Assembly: GCA_020638975.1 (NCBI GenBank)
Contig: JACKHN010000004.1
Location: forward strand, 124,001-188,000
Reading direction: 5' to 3'
DNA: 64,000 bases
Origin: Planctomycetaceae bacterium
Lineage (GTDB): Bacteria; Planctomycetota; Planctomycetia; Pirellulales; Pirellulaceae
Shown here: positions 43,592 through 52,532 of the stretch, piece by piece
Position numbering within the stretch: the stretch's first letter is position 1
Layout: each line of letters starts with the position of its first letter
Notes under the pieces: model-generated
What the model was told of the DNA's origin: nothing
Database searches by the model: none
Seen by the model: only the letters and a program-made list of their open reading frames with translations
Translations under genes and position numbers: made by a program

Positions 43592-46114
43592 TTACTCAGC
43601 CTTCGTAGGCTGCTTTGCCTGCTCAGGCGGCTTGGCGATGGTGAAGTAAAATTCGCTCCCCTTACCGGGTTCGGAAACCAACCACATTCTTCCGTGGTGG
43701 CGTTCGACGATCCGCTTGCAAATGGAAAGCCCAACGCCGGAACCAGGACGCTCGTGCTCGGCAAACAAACGCTGGAAGATTTGGAAGATCCGTTCGTACT
43801 GTCGTTCCTCGATCCCAACGCCGTTGTCCTTGACACAGAATGTCCATTCCGCGTCGCACTCTTTGGCGCTGACATGAATCTGTGGTGGTTGATCACTGCG
43901 ATACGCGATCGCATTACCGACGAGATTTTGAAATAACTGCATCAGCTGGCTGCGGTTTCCCACGACAACCGGCAGTGCGTCGCTTGTCAATTCCGCACCG
44001 CTTTCACGGAGTTGTAACTCGAGGTTGTTCCGGGCTTCGGCGAGTACTACATTGCAATCCGTTTCGGAGAATGGGTGCTTGTCGGTCGTTACGCGAGAGT
44101 ACGCCAGTAGATCGTCAAGCAGTCGCTTCATTCTCCGCGCTCCTTCCACCGCGCCCTCGAGGAACTCGTCAGCGTCCGCATCAAATTGGCCGGCATACCG
44201 TCGCTGAAGCAATTGGCAGTAGCTGGCGATAGTTCTGAGGGGTGCTTGCAGATCGTGAGACACGCTGTACGCAAACTGCTCCAGATCGCGATTACTTCGT
44301 TCTAGTTCGGCGGCGTAACGATTGCGTTCGCCTTCCGTTTTCTTTTGCGCCGTAATGTCCCAAAAGAGCAACTGCGTCCCGATGACTTCATCCTCGCAAC
44401 CGTAGATCGGAGTCTTAATCGTGTGGATGTCGAACTCAAGACCACCGGGCAGACGTACGGTTTCGAAGACTTCCGCAAGTTCGCCCGTACTTGCCACCTT
44501 TGCGTCTAAGGATCGGTGTGTCTCCGCAGCCTCGGGGGCGAACAAGTCGTAGTCGGTCTTCCCGATGACTTGTTCCGGTTTCATTCGAAACAAAGTGCAA
44601 AGAGCCTTGTTCACGAAGGTGAACTTTCCTTCGGTATCCTTTCTCGCCACGCACAACGGAATGTGGTCTACCAGCGAGTGATAGAGCGATTCCGATTCGC
44701 CCAGTTCTACTTCCGCTTGTCGGCGCTCGAGAATTTCGGCCTGAAGTTGATAGTTCGCGGCGGCAAGTTCCGCGGTGCGTTCGTGGACTCGTCGCTCTAA
44801 GTCGTCATGTGCATGCTGTAACGCCGCCTCGGTTGCTTTCCGCTGACTGAGGTCAATAAGGGCGGTCTGAACTGCCGGTTGACCGTCCCACTCAATCACA
44901 GAAATGAACTTCTCAACCCATACGGTCGAACCGTCTTGGCGCAGATGCTGAGCTTCGTAACGGGGAGGCACATCGTCGCCTCGCATTCTCGCAAGGGCAA
45001 ATTGCATGGCCCGCTCGCGTTCGTGAGGTGCGATCAACGGCATCGTGCTTTCCATGGCGAGTACTTCTTTCGCCGTGTAACCATGTAACGCCGCCCAAGC
45101 TTCATTGACAAAAAGAGGCTTGAACAAACGATGTATCAGTATGCCTTGAATTGAACCTTCGATCAGTTTTCGAAAGCGAGCTTCGAAATTTGATCGCTGC
45201 TCGCGGAGAGCCGAATCGTGAAAACGAGAGTTTTCAATAACGACGGCCAAATGCCGAGCAACAGCTCCCAGCAACTCTAAGTCAGAGTGCGTAAACTGTT
45301 CGGTCTCATTAGCGATTTCGAGCTGGATCACGCCCGAAACATCATTTGCACCGTTCAACAAGGGAGCGGAGATCACCGAGCTACGTAGCGTCTCTTCAGC
45401 GATGTCCCCATCTCCCGTGCTTGAATCGGTTCCGGTGCTGCAAGCCAGGATCGCGCGTCGCTGCTGGACAACCTCATCGACAATCGTACGGCTGATGCGC
45501 ATGGGCCCCTGAGTCCCGCGCGGAACTTGCGCCGCGACGGGAACAAGCTGCCCCGCTTTATCTCGTAAAAGTACGCAACCAGTCTGTGTTTGAGGAAACG
45601 CGCGAAAGAGACTCGCGATGATCTTTGGAAGCACGCGTTCCAAGTCGAGTTCATGCGACAGGTCCTCGATGATTCCGACCAGTGTATGTAACTTATCAGG
45701 TCGGGCTCCCGAACCGCTGGAGCGCGAACTGTCGGCCGAGCATTCGATGGTCGAAAGGATACCGGGACGCGCGGTGTCGTCTGCCATGAAGACGAGATCG
45801 TCAGTCGAGGGGTCTTCGTCGTAAATGAATTCGAACGCAGCGATCTCGATTCGGTCGCCTGGATACAACCGCTGGCGGCCCTCCCGCCCCGGCTTAATAA
45901 CTTTGCCGTTGATGAGAACCCCGTTGCGACTGTCTAAATCCTGAACATATCGTGTCCTGTCGATAGTCTCGATGCGCGCGTGTTCGCGGCTGACGGCAAA
46001 GTGCTCCAGTACGATATCGCAGACCTTGGGGTTGCGTCCCACGACGGTGGGCTCTGATTGGAGCTTGCAGATCGTCCCTGGAGCTAAACCTCGAGTTGCC
46101 TTTAGTACCGCCAT
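43592..46114 (-). CDS. Hybrid-sensor histidine kinase: FHA-GAF-PAS-PAS-HisKA-HATPase
   Basis: From the N terminus: FHA domain (PTVVGRNPK, VSREHARIE, RNGVLINGK; about 5-100), GAF (about 130-290), two PAS domains (about 300-420 and 440-560), HisKA with phospho-acceptor histidine in YSVSHDLQAPLRT, and ATPase domain with NLVGNAIAYRS, NGVGIEE and GSGVGLSICKRIVE. No membrane helix is seen, so it senses inside the cell. The FHA domain suggests input from Ser/Thr kinases, common in planctomycetes. There is no receiver domain or adjacent response regulator. Several in-frame starts exist up to 46189; 46114 begins just before the FHA domain. Confidence 0.88.
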   Translation of the reverse strand: MAVLKATRGLAPGTICKLQSEPTVVGRNPKVCDIVLEHFAVSREHARIETIDRTRYVQDLDSRNGVLINGKVIKPGREGRQRLYPGDRIEIAAFEFIYDEDPSTDDLVFMADDTARPGILSTIECSADSSRSSGSGARPDKLHTLVGIIEDLSHELDLERVLPKIIASLFRAFPQTQTGCVLLRDKAGQLVPVAAQVPRGTQGPMRISRTIVDEVVQQRRAILACSTGTDSSTGDGDIAEETLRSSVISAPLLNGANDVSGVIQLEIANETEQFTHSDLELLGAVARHLAVVIENSRFHDSALREQRSNFEARFRKLIEGSIQGILIHRLFKPLFVNEAWAALHGYTAKEVLAMESTMPLIAPHERERAMQFALARMRGDDVPPRYEAQHLRQDGSTVWVEKFISVIEWDGQPAVQTALIDLSQRKATEAALQHAHDDLERRVHERTAELAAANYQLQAEILERRQAEVELGESESLYHSLVDHIPLCVARKDTEGKFTFVNKALCTLFRMKPEQVIGKTDYDLFAPEAAETHRSLDAKVASTGELAEVFETVRLPGGLEFDIHTIKTPIYGCEDEVIGTQLLFWDITAQKKTEGERNRYAAELERSNRDLEQFAYSVSHDLQAPLRTIASYCQLLQRRYAGQFDADADEFLEGAVEGARRMKRLLDDLLAYSRVTTDKHPFSETDCNVVLAEARNNLELQLRESGAELTSDALPVVVGNRSQLMQLFQNLVGNAIAYRSDQPPQIHVSAKECDAEWTFCVKDNGVGIEERQYERIFQIFQRLFAEHERPGSGVGLSICKRIVERHHGRMWLVSEPGKGSEFYFTIAKPPEQAKQPTKAE

Positions 46115-46250
46115 TGCACTAACGACTCGCGTTTCCCTAGCCTCACTTCGGGCATCGATACCCACCATAACGAAAAGGCGAAGCCCCACCTGCAGGCAAC
46201 CGCTTCTTCACGAATCTAAATGCTTTTGACCACAGGGATTGTTGTCCAAA

Positions 46251-46343
46251 CTAGTGCTTGGTTACAGCTTAATCTTAAGGTTGGTCCGTGCAGCACTGGC
46301 CGAGCCAGTGGCACCCGAGTTCTTTGCGGTAACGCAGCACTAG
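46251..46343. repeat. Insertion-like element C (93 bp) with element-A-type ends
   Basis: Ends are CTAGTGCTTGGTTACAGCTT and GGTAACGCAGCACTAG, the same termini as element A. The interior is different and contains CACTGGCcgaGCCAGTG. It occupies the gap between the histidine kinase start and the reductase stop. Confidence 0.7.
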
Positions 46344-46425
46344 TTGAAAAGGTTTTGCTAAGTCTTTCCTGATAACGCTCTGGATAGTGTATCCGTACAA
46401 CGGGGGAATTCCAAGCGATCGGATT

Positions 46426-47448
46426 CTATTTACGGAAAGCCACGTCGCGACTAGGGTTCCTGTACAAAACGGATGCCAAAAGGTGCGGGCTGCCGTATGC
46501 CTCTGACCTGCCTCCGTAATGCCATTCCGGGTCCGTCGGAACATGCTCTTCGAACCAAGGCCAGGGCGTAAAGGGCTCGTATCCTAGAGCCTTTGCCAGT
46601 TTGTCCGACCGCATTGTGACGTTGCCAGCACGGGGCGGCATCGGGCCGGCTTCGTGTCGAAGGCAGCCGTTGAGGAGGTCCGGATCGTAGCCACCGACCC
46701 GGTTGATGACCTGCGCAATCTGAAACAGGCTGAGATGGTTCGGGCCTCCCGCGTGATACAATCCCGCCAGATCACGTCGAAGTACATCTTCCAGCAACAG
46801 ATTGAGGCAGTCGGTATAGGTTGGCGACCGAATTTCGTCGTAGTAGAGTGTGGCAGGCTTCGATTTCTTGAAGCGTGACTGAATCCAATCGATCGCGCCG
46901 GCATGCCCGTTAAAGCTAATCCCCATCGGCAGGGATATCCGCAAGATGCACGCATCCGGTCGACGGGTGAGGATCAATTGCTCGGCTTCAACCATCGTCT
47001 TGCCGTACACCGTGACGGGGTCCGTCTGATCTTCCTCGGCGTGCAGCCCGTCGCCTTGGCCAGAAAAAACAAGATCGACAGACAAGTGAACCAGCCGCAC
47101 ATCGCTGTGCCCGATCGTGTCGAGCAGGTTCGCGACGCTGCCGACATTCACGCGTTGTGCCATTTGGGGATCGAGTTCACACGATTTCAACGCGCAGGAG
47201 CCCTCCGAGTTGAGGACGGTGCGAAACCGATACTGATCGAACAGTCTTGCGAGTTGTTCACCGTCGTGCGCATCGCATCCGAGGATGCCTTCGCCCTGTA
47301 ACGGCCAGTTATCGACGCGTCGAGTGGCGATGACTTGTCCAGGGTATCGTGCGGACAAATATCGGAAGGCATTATACCCGGCGACTCCTGCCAGTCCGGT
47401 AATTAATAGCGGCAGCCGCAAGCCGCTCGCTTCCCGTTCATCATCCAT
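46426..47448 (-). CDS. RmlD-like NAD(P)-dependent sugar-nucleotide reductase
   Basis: The Rossmann motif LLITGLAGVAGYNAFRYL opens the protein, and YGKTMVEAE carries the Y-x3-K catalytic pair; HLSVDLVFSGQG replaces the STDYVFDG motif of RmlD. Such enzymes reduce 4-keto sugars in deoxysugar synthesis. ATG at 47448 is chosen over TTG at 47457. It follows the DUF1559 gene by about 20 bases, so they may share a transcript. Confidence 0.82.
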   Translation of the reverse strand: MDDEREASGLRLPLLITGLAGVAGYNAFRYLSARYPGQVIATRRVDNWPLQGEGILGCDAHDGEQLARLFDQYRFRTVLNSEGSCALKSCELDPQMAQRVNVGSVANLLDTIGHSDVRLVHLSVDLVFSGQGDGLHAEEDQTDPVTVYGKTMVEAEQLILTRRPDACILRISLPMGISFNGHAGAIDWIQSRFKKSKPATLYYDEIRSPTYTDCLNLLLEDVLRRDLAGLYHAGGPNHLSLFQIAQVINRVGGYDPDLLNGCLRHEAGPMPPRAGNVTMRSDKLAKALGYEPFTPWPWFEEHVPTDPEWHYGGRSEAYGSPHLLASVLYRNPSRDVAFRK

Positions 47449-47467
47449 TGCTGCCAACAGTCGCCGT

Positions 47468-48385
47468 CTAATAATCGCCTACGATCTCACCGCCAGCTCG
47501 CGTCGACAATGCAACATACGTATTGTAGTCGATACTGTACGAGAGAAACTGAACGCTGCCATCGGCCATTGAAAACAACGCACCGCCCGAATGCCAACTC
47601 CAAAATCGTTGTATAATTGCAAGCGACGTCGGTAAGTTCTGGCCCGGAGCTAGGCCTTCCTCCGTACTTATAAAATGCTCGCACTCCGTGCCTCCGCAGA
47701 TCAACCAACCCCAGCCTAGATCGTTTGGAATCCCTCGCTCGCCAATCGCCAAGGTAGAGGAGGTGCCATCTAGAATGTCGCGGAAGCGAGATTGGCTCAG
47801 GTCGTAGTACATACCAGTACTGTTCGCGATGCCAAGGCAAGCGGCTGGCGTTTGATCGACATCTCCCGCCACACCTAAGTAATTGCCTGGATAGAGATAT
47901 CCAGCGTTGCCAGAATTCGGCAAGGGGCCGGTCGGACCGCTAAGTAAGGACTTATGACTGCTCGGATCCGAAGGGCACACGAGAAAGGGAATTAGAGAAG
48001 AAGTCGGATCGGGAAGACCTGCCGTCTGTAGGCGAATGATCTCTGCTCCGCAATTCTTCGTGCCCATATCGACTGTGTCATAGACATTGCCTCCCTCCAA
48101 GAATGGCATCGTCAACATCACCATTCCCCAAGACCACGGCACCGGCAGAGGGAAGGTCGCTGGCGGACCCGAATGCACACTTCCAGGAGGAAACACCTTG
48201 AATGAATCGTGATAGTTGTGTGTCGCCAGCGTAAGTTGCTTCAAATGATTGCGACAACTCATACGGCGAGCGGATTCACGCGCTGACTGTACTGCCGGTA
48301 ATAGCAACGCGACAAGAATCCCAATGATTGCGATAACGACCAATAATTCGACGAGCGTGAAACCGTCGGAATTTTTTTTGTGCAT
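47468..48385 (-). CDS. DUF1559 prepilin-like protein
   Basis: The N terminus SDGFTLVELLVVIAIIGILV is a type II/IV prepilin signal with cleavage before F. The C terminus contains HSGGALFSMADGSVQF, the H-X9-DG motif of planctomycete type II secretion-like pseudopilins. ATG at 48385 is preferred to TTG at 48391; 305 residues. Planctomycetes have many copies, usually next to a small lipoprotein gene, as here. Confidence 0.93.
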   Translation of the reverse strand: MHKKNSDGFTLVELLVVIAIIGILVALLLPAVQSARESARRMSCRNHLKQLTLATHNYHDSFKVFPPGSVHSGPPATFPLPVPWSWGMVMLTMPFLEGGNVYDTVDMGTKNCGAEIIRLQTAGLPDPTSSLIPFLVCPSDPSSHKSLLSGPTGPLPNSGNAGYLYPGNYLGVAGDVDQTPAACLGIANSTGMYYDLSQSRFRDILDGTSSTLAIGERGIPNDLGWGWLICGGTECEHFISTEEGLAPGQNLPTSLAIIQRFWSWHSGGALFSMADGSVQFLSYSIDYNTYVALSTRAGGEIVGDY

Positions 48386-48436
48386 TATCAATGCCCTGTC
48401 AATTCATTAATGCGTTTGGGGAAGGCGAACCAACGT

Positions 48437-48901
48437 TTAGCTTTTGAGTTCGAAGTCGCGCTTATTGGATCCGTCTTTGGGTATCGTATATTGTAATTCC
48501 CAATAAAGCTTTGGCTGCGCGACATTACGTTGTGTTTTCGGTAGTGGAGGGAGGCTGCCTCCTTTTGGTCCCGACGGCGCGGCTACGACCGACCCCGACG
48601 GTCCTTGAATGATTGACTTGCCTTGGCCGCTTTCTGGATCTACGTTGATTTTTACAGCGTAAGGACCTGGCATCGGCCCGTTGCTGGTGGTGAACCGATA
48701 CCAGCCATCTTCCACCGTTGTTACTGCGGCTGGCCCTGAGTGACCTTCGACAGGTTTTAGACTAATCGCACCTTTTTCCAGTTTGGCTCCGTCTATCGTA
48801 ATTGAACCACGTAGCGAGAGCCGCTGTTCGGCGGATCCACCGCAACCCGACAGGCACAATCCGCATAAACCACATACCAAAAAAAGACGACGACGTAGCA
48901 T
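48437..48901 (-). CDS. Small lipoprotein partner of the DUF1559 gene
   Basis: Starting at 48901 gives MLRRRLFLVCGLCGLCLSGC, a lipoprotein signal with lipobox cysteine C20, and 154 residues. The body (GSITIDGAKLEKGAISLKPV, DGWYRFTTSNGPMPGPYAVK) is a transthyretin/carboxypeptidase-regulatory-like beta sandwich. Such proteins commonly accompany DUF1559 genes; here it lies upstream by about 50 bases. Confidence 0.82.
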   Translation of the reverse strand: MLRRRLFLVCGLCGLCLSGCGGSAEQRLSLRGSITIDGAKLEKGAISLKPVEGHSGPAAVTTVEDGWYRFTTSNGPMPGPYAVKINVDPESGQGKSIIQGPSGSVVAAPSGPKGGSLPPLPKTQRNVAQPKLYWELQYTIPKDGSNKRDFELKS

Positions 48902-49267
48902 CGCTGGCCCTACGAGAATCGATGGGGTATATAAATTGGTTGCCTTGCTAGACCACATCGATGCTATGGCATTCCCTGTCAAAGTGCAAGTTGCGAGGTC
49001 GTCCTCTCAGGGCTTTTCAGTTTTTCAATTTGAAGGGATTCGTACGACGGCTCTCCGAAGCCGTCGAGCAACGAATTACTGAGTTCGACGGCTTCGGAGA
49101 GCCGTAGTACAAATCGTGCACCTCGAACAATAACGAAAGCCCTGGTCGTCCCTTCGTTGAAACGCCGTCCTGGTGCCGGTATAGTCAACCCCCACAGAAT
49201 CACGGATCTCGGACTAGCGGCTCGCCAAACAAGCGAAGAACCGACTCGACCGGTAGGACAGTCCACA
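48902..49267. other. Intergenic region with R2 copy 2
   Basis: Apart from the palindromic element at 49008-49144 nothing was recognised. It separates a minus-strand gene from the plus-strand peptidase gene and must contain both promoters. Confidence 0.6.
49008..49144. repeat. Palindromic repeat family R2, copy 2 (137 bp)
   Basis: Bounded by CAGGGCTTTTCAG and CGAAAGCCCTG. The core pairs GTACGACGGCTCTCCGAAGC with GCTTCGGAGAGCCGTAGTAC. It shares long stretches with copies 1 and 4. Confidence 0.85.
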
Positions 49268-49894
49268 ATGCCACGCATTTTTATCACCGCATTTGAGCCT
49301 TACGGCGGTTGGAGTGAGAACTCAAGCTGGCTGGCGCTCATCGAGTTCACAAAGCAGTTGGGACCAGATGCCAACGTAACGACGCGACTCTACCCAGTCG
49401 ACTTTGACGCGGTCTCCCAACGGTTGCGAAAAGATCTGGAAGCAGATTACGATTTCGCGCTACATCTCGGCCAAGCCCCAGGTGCGATGTCAGTCAAGCT
49501 AGAGGCCATTGGCCTGAATGTCGGCGGGCGATCCGAGCAACGTCCCGAAGAGTTTCACCGCTTGGTCGATGACGGGCCTGTTGGTTACCAAAGTGCGCTG
49601 CCGCTGGCCGATTGGTCTAAGCTCTTGCGAGCCGAGGGGATTCCGACGACAGTGTCGTACCATGCGGGATCGTATTTGTGCAATGCGACGCTCTATCTAT
49701 CGCACTTTTTTGCCGAGACAATGAATCTTAAAACGCGATCCGCGTTCATTCATTTGCCGCTTGACTACTCGCAGACGGTCAAACAAGGCAAAGAATTGCC
49801 CGCACTTTCGTCGAACATGTCCGGTCGAGCGTTGCAACTCGTCGTCGAGCAATTGACTAAGCGGGTACCGGTTGACGCTCGAGAGCTCGCTTGA
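49268..49894 (+). CDS. Pyroglutamyl-peptidase I-like protein (family C15)
   Basis: The start MPRIFITAFEPYGGWSENSSW is typical of the family, which removes N-terminal pyroglutamate. The triad is visible: glutamate in SVKLEAIGLNV, cysteine in YHAGSYLCNATLY and histidine in AFIHLPL. The 208-residue length is normal. The last 38 bases overlap the end of the gene on the opposite strand. Confidence 0.88.
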   Translation: MPRIFITAFEPYGGWSENSSWLALIEFTKQLGPDANVTTRLYPVDFDAVSQRLRKDLEADYDFALHLGQAPGAMSVKLEAIGLNVGGRSEQRPEEFHRLVDDGPVGYQSALPLADWSKLLRAEGIPTTVSYHAGSYLCNATLYLSHFFAETMNLKTRSAFIHLPLDYSQTVKQGKELPALSSNMSGRALQLVVEQLTKRVPVDARELA

Positions 49895-50420
49895 TACCGA
49901 CGTAAGAAGCGTGCGACTTCAAGCAAGTGTGGCGAAACGATTCTGGACGAGACACCGCTTCGAGCCGAAACGTCTCGATCCCATCTCGTCGGAATACCAA
50001 GTCTCCCGCATCAAACCACTTATGCCCCGGCAACCGCTCAATGTCGATCGTATCAAACCGATCCAACTCGACCGACTTAACTTCGGCACCAAAGACGAAC
50101 TTCGGCAACACCGAGGGTCCGGAGAACTTGATCTCGTTTCGCAGCACGAGAACGCGGCGATTGGTCAGGCGATAAAAGCCGCCGTGGACGGGAGCACCAA
50201 ACAATGATGGAGCGAGGCGGAAGAAATACAGCGCGAGGCAGAAAGGAATTCCCGCCAAAGCACAGAAGTTGCCAATGCGAAAGATGTAGATGCCAGCTTG
50301 AATGTCAAACAACTGGCCCATCACTCGACCGAGCGTATACTTCGCAATCGAAGGCCAAACCTCCATCACGTTTACTTCTTGAACTCCGCTTGGTGTCACC
50401 CCAGCGATGGCTTGTTTCAT
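49857..50420 (-). CDS. PH-domain-like membrane protein, unknown function
   Basis: The 187-residue protein has one or two hydrophobic helices near residues 48-68 (FCALAGIPFCLALYFF) and then a bacterial PH-like beta domain (YRLTNRRVLVLRNEIKF, VKSVELDRFDTIDIE, GDLVFRRDGIETFRLEAV). Such proteins attach to the cytoplasmic membrane. Its 3' end overlaps the peptidase gene by 38 bases. Confidence 0.7.
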   Translation of the reverse strand: MKQAIAGVTPSGVQEVNVMEVWPSIAKYTLGRVMGQLFDIQAGIYIFRIGNFCALAGIPFCLALYFFRLAPSLFGAPVHGGFYRLTNRRVLVLRNEIKFSGPSVLPKFVFGAEVKSVELDRFDTIDIERLPGHKWFDAGDLVFRRDGIETFRLEAVSRPESFRHTCLKSHASYVGIKRALERQPVPA

Positions 50421-51028
50421 GGGTCGCGTCCTGGTCGGCCGATGCGATTATTGACTCATACAAAGCTCAGAAACTACCAAAGCCGGCGGAAATACGCCAG
50501 TAGGAGTGCGGCAGTTGCAGGGCCTTTCAGTTTTTCAAACTGAGAGGTTTGGACGACGGGCCTCCGAGCCCGTCGAATAACGACTTAGATTCGTCGACGG
50601 GCTCGGAGGCCCGTCTTATCATCTTGTGCAACTTTAACAAATGAATTGCCCTGGCGGCAGTTGCGATGGGCTTTCATATGCGCCGAGTTTCAGCGCACGT
50701 CCAATAAGGGAAACATGCCTCCGATGCCCCGAGGACGCGCGGCAGTCTAGAAAATCGCTCGCGGGCCCCGTTCGTGCTCCGCCAGACCATCTCGAATCCT
50801 ATGCAGCCGGTCTCAATATCATCTCGGTACACGACCTATCATCTCGGTACACGCCCTGGGGTATTTTCGTCGTATTCACCGCGAACTGTTAACTCCTGCT
50901 GGGCTTTGCGGTTCTGATCGCATTGCATAGCGTTCCTAGGCCCTCGACGATGGCGCTAAGTCGCCTACAATATGGGGTTTAGATAGTCACCCCGTCGATT
51001 GGCCAAGGATTTTGGAGCATACTCGACC
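50421..51028. other. Intergenic region with R2 copy 3
   Basis: It contains the palindromic element at 50518-50653. The remaining ~370 bases before moaC hold a 16-base direct repeat, acctatcatctcggta-type (CATCTCGGTACACG occurs twice near 50820-50853), and no supported gene. Confidence 0.6.
50518..50653. repeat. Palindromic repeat family R2, copy 3 (136 bp)
   Basis: Bounded by CAGGGCCTTTCAG and GCCCTG. The core hairpin is GGACGACGGGCCTCCGAGCC against GGGCTCGGAGGCCCGTC, so the stem has changed in a compensated way compared with copies 2 and 4. Confidence 0.8.
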
Positions 51029-51514
51029 GTGCCAAATGAGCTTTCCCACTTCGACAAAGACGGCGCAAGCCAGATGGTGGATGTTAGCCAGAAGACGGTG
51101 ACGGATCGCGTGGCTCGGGCATCGGGGCGGATCTCGATGGCAGCGGAAACTCTGCGTTTGATCCGCGACCGGCGGCTCGCCAAGGGTGATGTTCTGGAAG
51201 TGGCTCGGCTCGCTGGGATCATGGCCGCCAAGCGAACCGGCGATTTGATCCCGCTTTGCCATCCGCTTGGGTTGGACGCCGTATCGATCGCGTTTGAATT
51301 TCCAGATGATCGAAGCATTGAGATTGAGGCCACGGTTCGTGTCACGGCACGCACCGGAGTGGAAATGGAAGCGTTGACCGCCGTGTCTGTCGCAGGACTG
51401 ACCATTTACGACATGTGCAAAGCGGTTGATCGCGAGATGGTGATTGAACAGATTCGACTGGAAGAAAAATCCGGTGGTCGGAGCGGCCACTTTTTACGAC
51501 AGCAGCGCGCGTAA
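51029..51514 (+). CDS. moaC: Cyclic pyranopterin monophosphate synthase MoaC
   Basis: MoaC makes the pyranopterin precursor of molybdenum cofactor. LSHFDKDGASQMVDVS, KRTGDLIPLCHPL and GVEMEALTAVSVAGLTIYDM are conserved family stretches with the active-site lysines and histidine. GTG at 51029 gives 161 residues; a TTG at 50999 is possible. No other moa gene is in the window. The polyprenyl synthase gene follows by 11 bases. Confidence 0.93.
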   Translation: MPNELSHFDKDGASQMVDVSQKTVTDRVARASGRISMAAETLRLIRDRRLAKGDVLEVARLAGIMAAKRTGDLIPLCHPLGLDAVSIAFEFPDDRSIEIEATVRVTARTGVEMEALTAVSVAGLTIYDMCKAVDREMVIEQIRLEEKSGGRSGHFLRQQRA

Positions 51515-51525
51515 GGACCGAAAGC

Positions 51526-52530
51526 GTGAGCCGATCCCTAACCGAGCCAGAAGCAAAAGCCTCCCCTATCCCGGATGTGTACGGTCCGATTGAGTCGGAA
51601 CTGGCGGAAGTCGAGCGCATTCTTAAGTCGGAATTGCGCAGCGACCATCCTTACGTTGACGAGCTCGTTCGCTACGGATGCCTGCTGGGTGGGAAACGAT
51701 TGCGACCAACGTTGCTCTTGCTAGCCGCCAAAGCGATCGGTGAGTTGAAGCAAGAGCATCTGATCCTGGGTGCGGTCGTCGAAATGATCCACACGGCGAC
51801 GCTCGTTCACGACGACGTCCTCGACGAAGCCGACACGCGTCGCCACTTGGCGACGGTAAACTCTCGATGGGACAACAAAGCTAGCGTCCTGCTCGGAGAT
51901 TACCTGTTCACACACTCGTTCTATCTGGCGAGCACGACGGGAAGTGTGTGGGCCTGCCAGGAGATTGGTCGGGCCACGAACATCGTTTGCGAAGGCGAAC
52001 TCCGGCAGAAGGGCTGTCGCGGTGACTTTGCGTTGAGCGAAAGCGAGTACTTCGAGATCATTGCCGCCAAAACGGCCGAGCTTACTGCTTGTAGTTGCCG
52101 GCTGGGAGCCTATTACGCGGGAGCATCAGAGGAAGTCGTCGAACGACTCACCTGCTTTGGACGCGATCTAGGAATTGCGTTTCAGATTGTCGACGACGTT
52201 CTCGATTTGCAGGGTGAAGAAGAAACGACAGGCAAATCGCTAGGAACAGATTTAGAACAGCAAAAGCCAACGCTGCCGATCATTCACGCGTTAGAAAGCC
52301 ATTCGGTGACGAAACGCGAAGAATTGCTATCACTGTTGGGCGGCGATACCGCACCGACTCGTGAAACGCTGCTGCCTTGGTTGGCGGAGCATGACTCGAT
52401 CGAATACGCTTACCGAACCGCAAAGCGGTTTGCAGCCAGTGCGTTGAAGAACCTTGCGTGTTTGGAAGAGAGCGACGCTACGAACACGCTACGACTCATC
52501 TCAGGCTTCGTTGTCGAGCGATCACGCTAG
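51526..52530 (+). CDS. Polyprenyl (all-trans) diphosphate synthase
   Basis: The 334-residue enzyme elongates isoprenoid diphosphates, probably for quinone side chains. The first aspartate-rich motif HDDVLDEADTRR and second VDDVLDLQGEEETTGKSLG are intact, as is GGKRLRPTLLL. The GTG start has AAGGA eight bases upstream. The product length determined by the residues before the first motif cannot be read reliably. Confidence 0.92.
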   Translation: MSRSLTEPEAKASPIPDVYGPIESELAEVERILKSELRSDHPYVDELVRYGCLLGGKRLRPTLLLLAAKAIGELKQEHLILGAVVEMIHTATLVHDDVLDEADTRRHLATVNSRWDNKASVLLGDYLFTHSFYLASTTGSVWACQEIGRATNIVCEGELRQKGCRGDFALSESEYFEIIAAKTAELTACSCRLGAYYAGASEEVVERLTCFGRDLGIAFQIVDDVLDLQGEEETTGKSLGTDLEQQKPTLPIIHALESHSVTKREELLSLLGGDTAPTRETLLPWLAEHDSIEYAYRTAKRFAASALKNLACLEESDATNTLRLISGFVVERSR

Positions 52531-52532
52531 TC

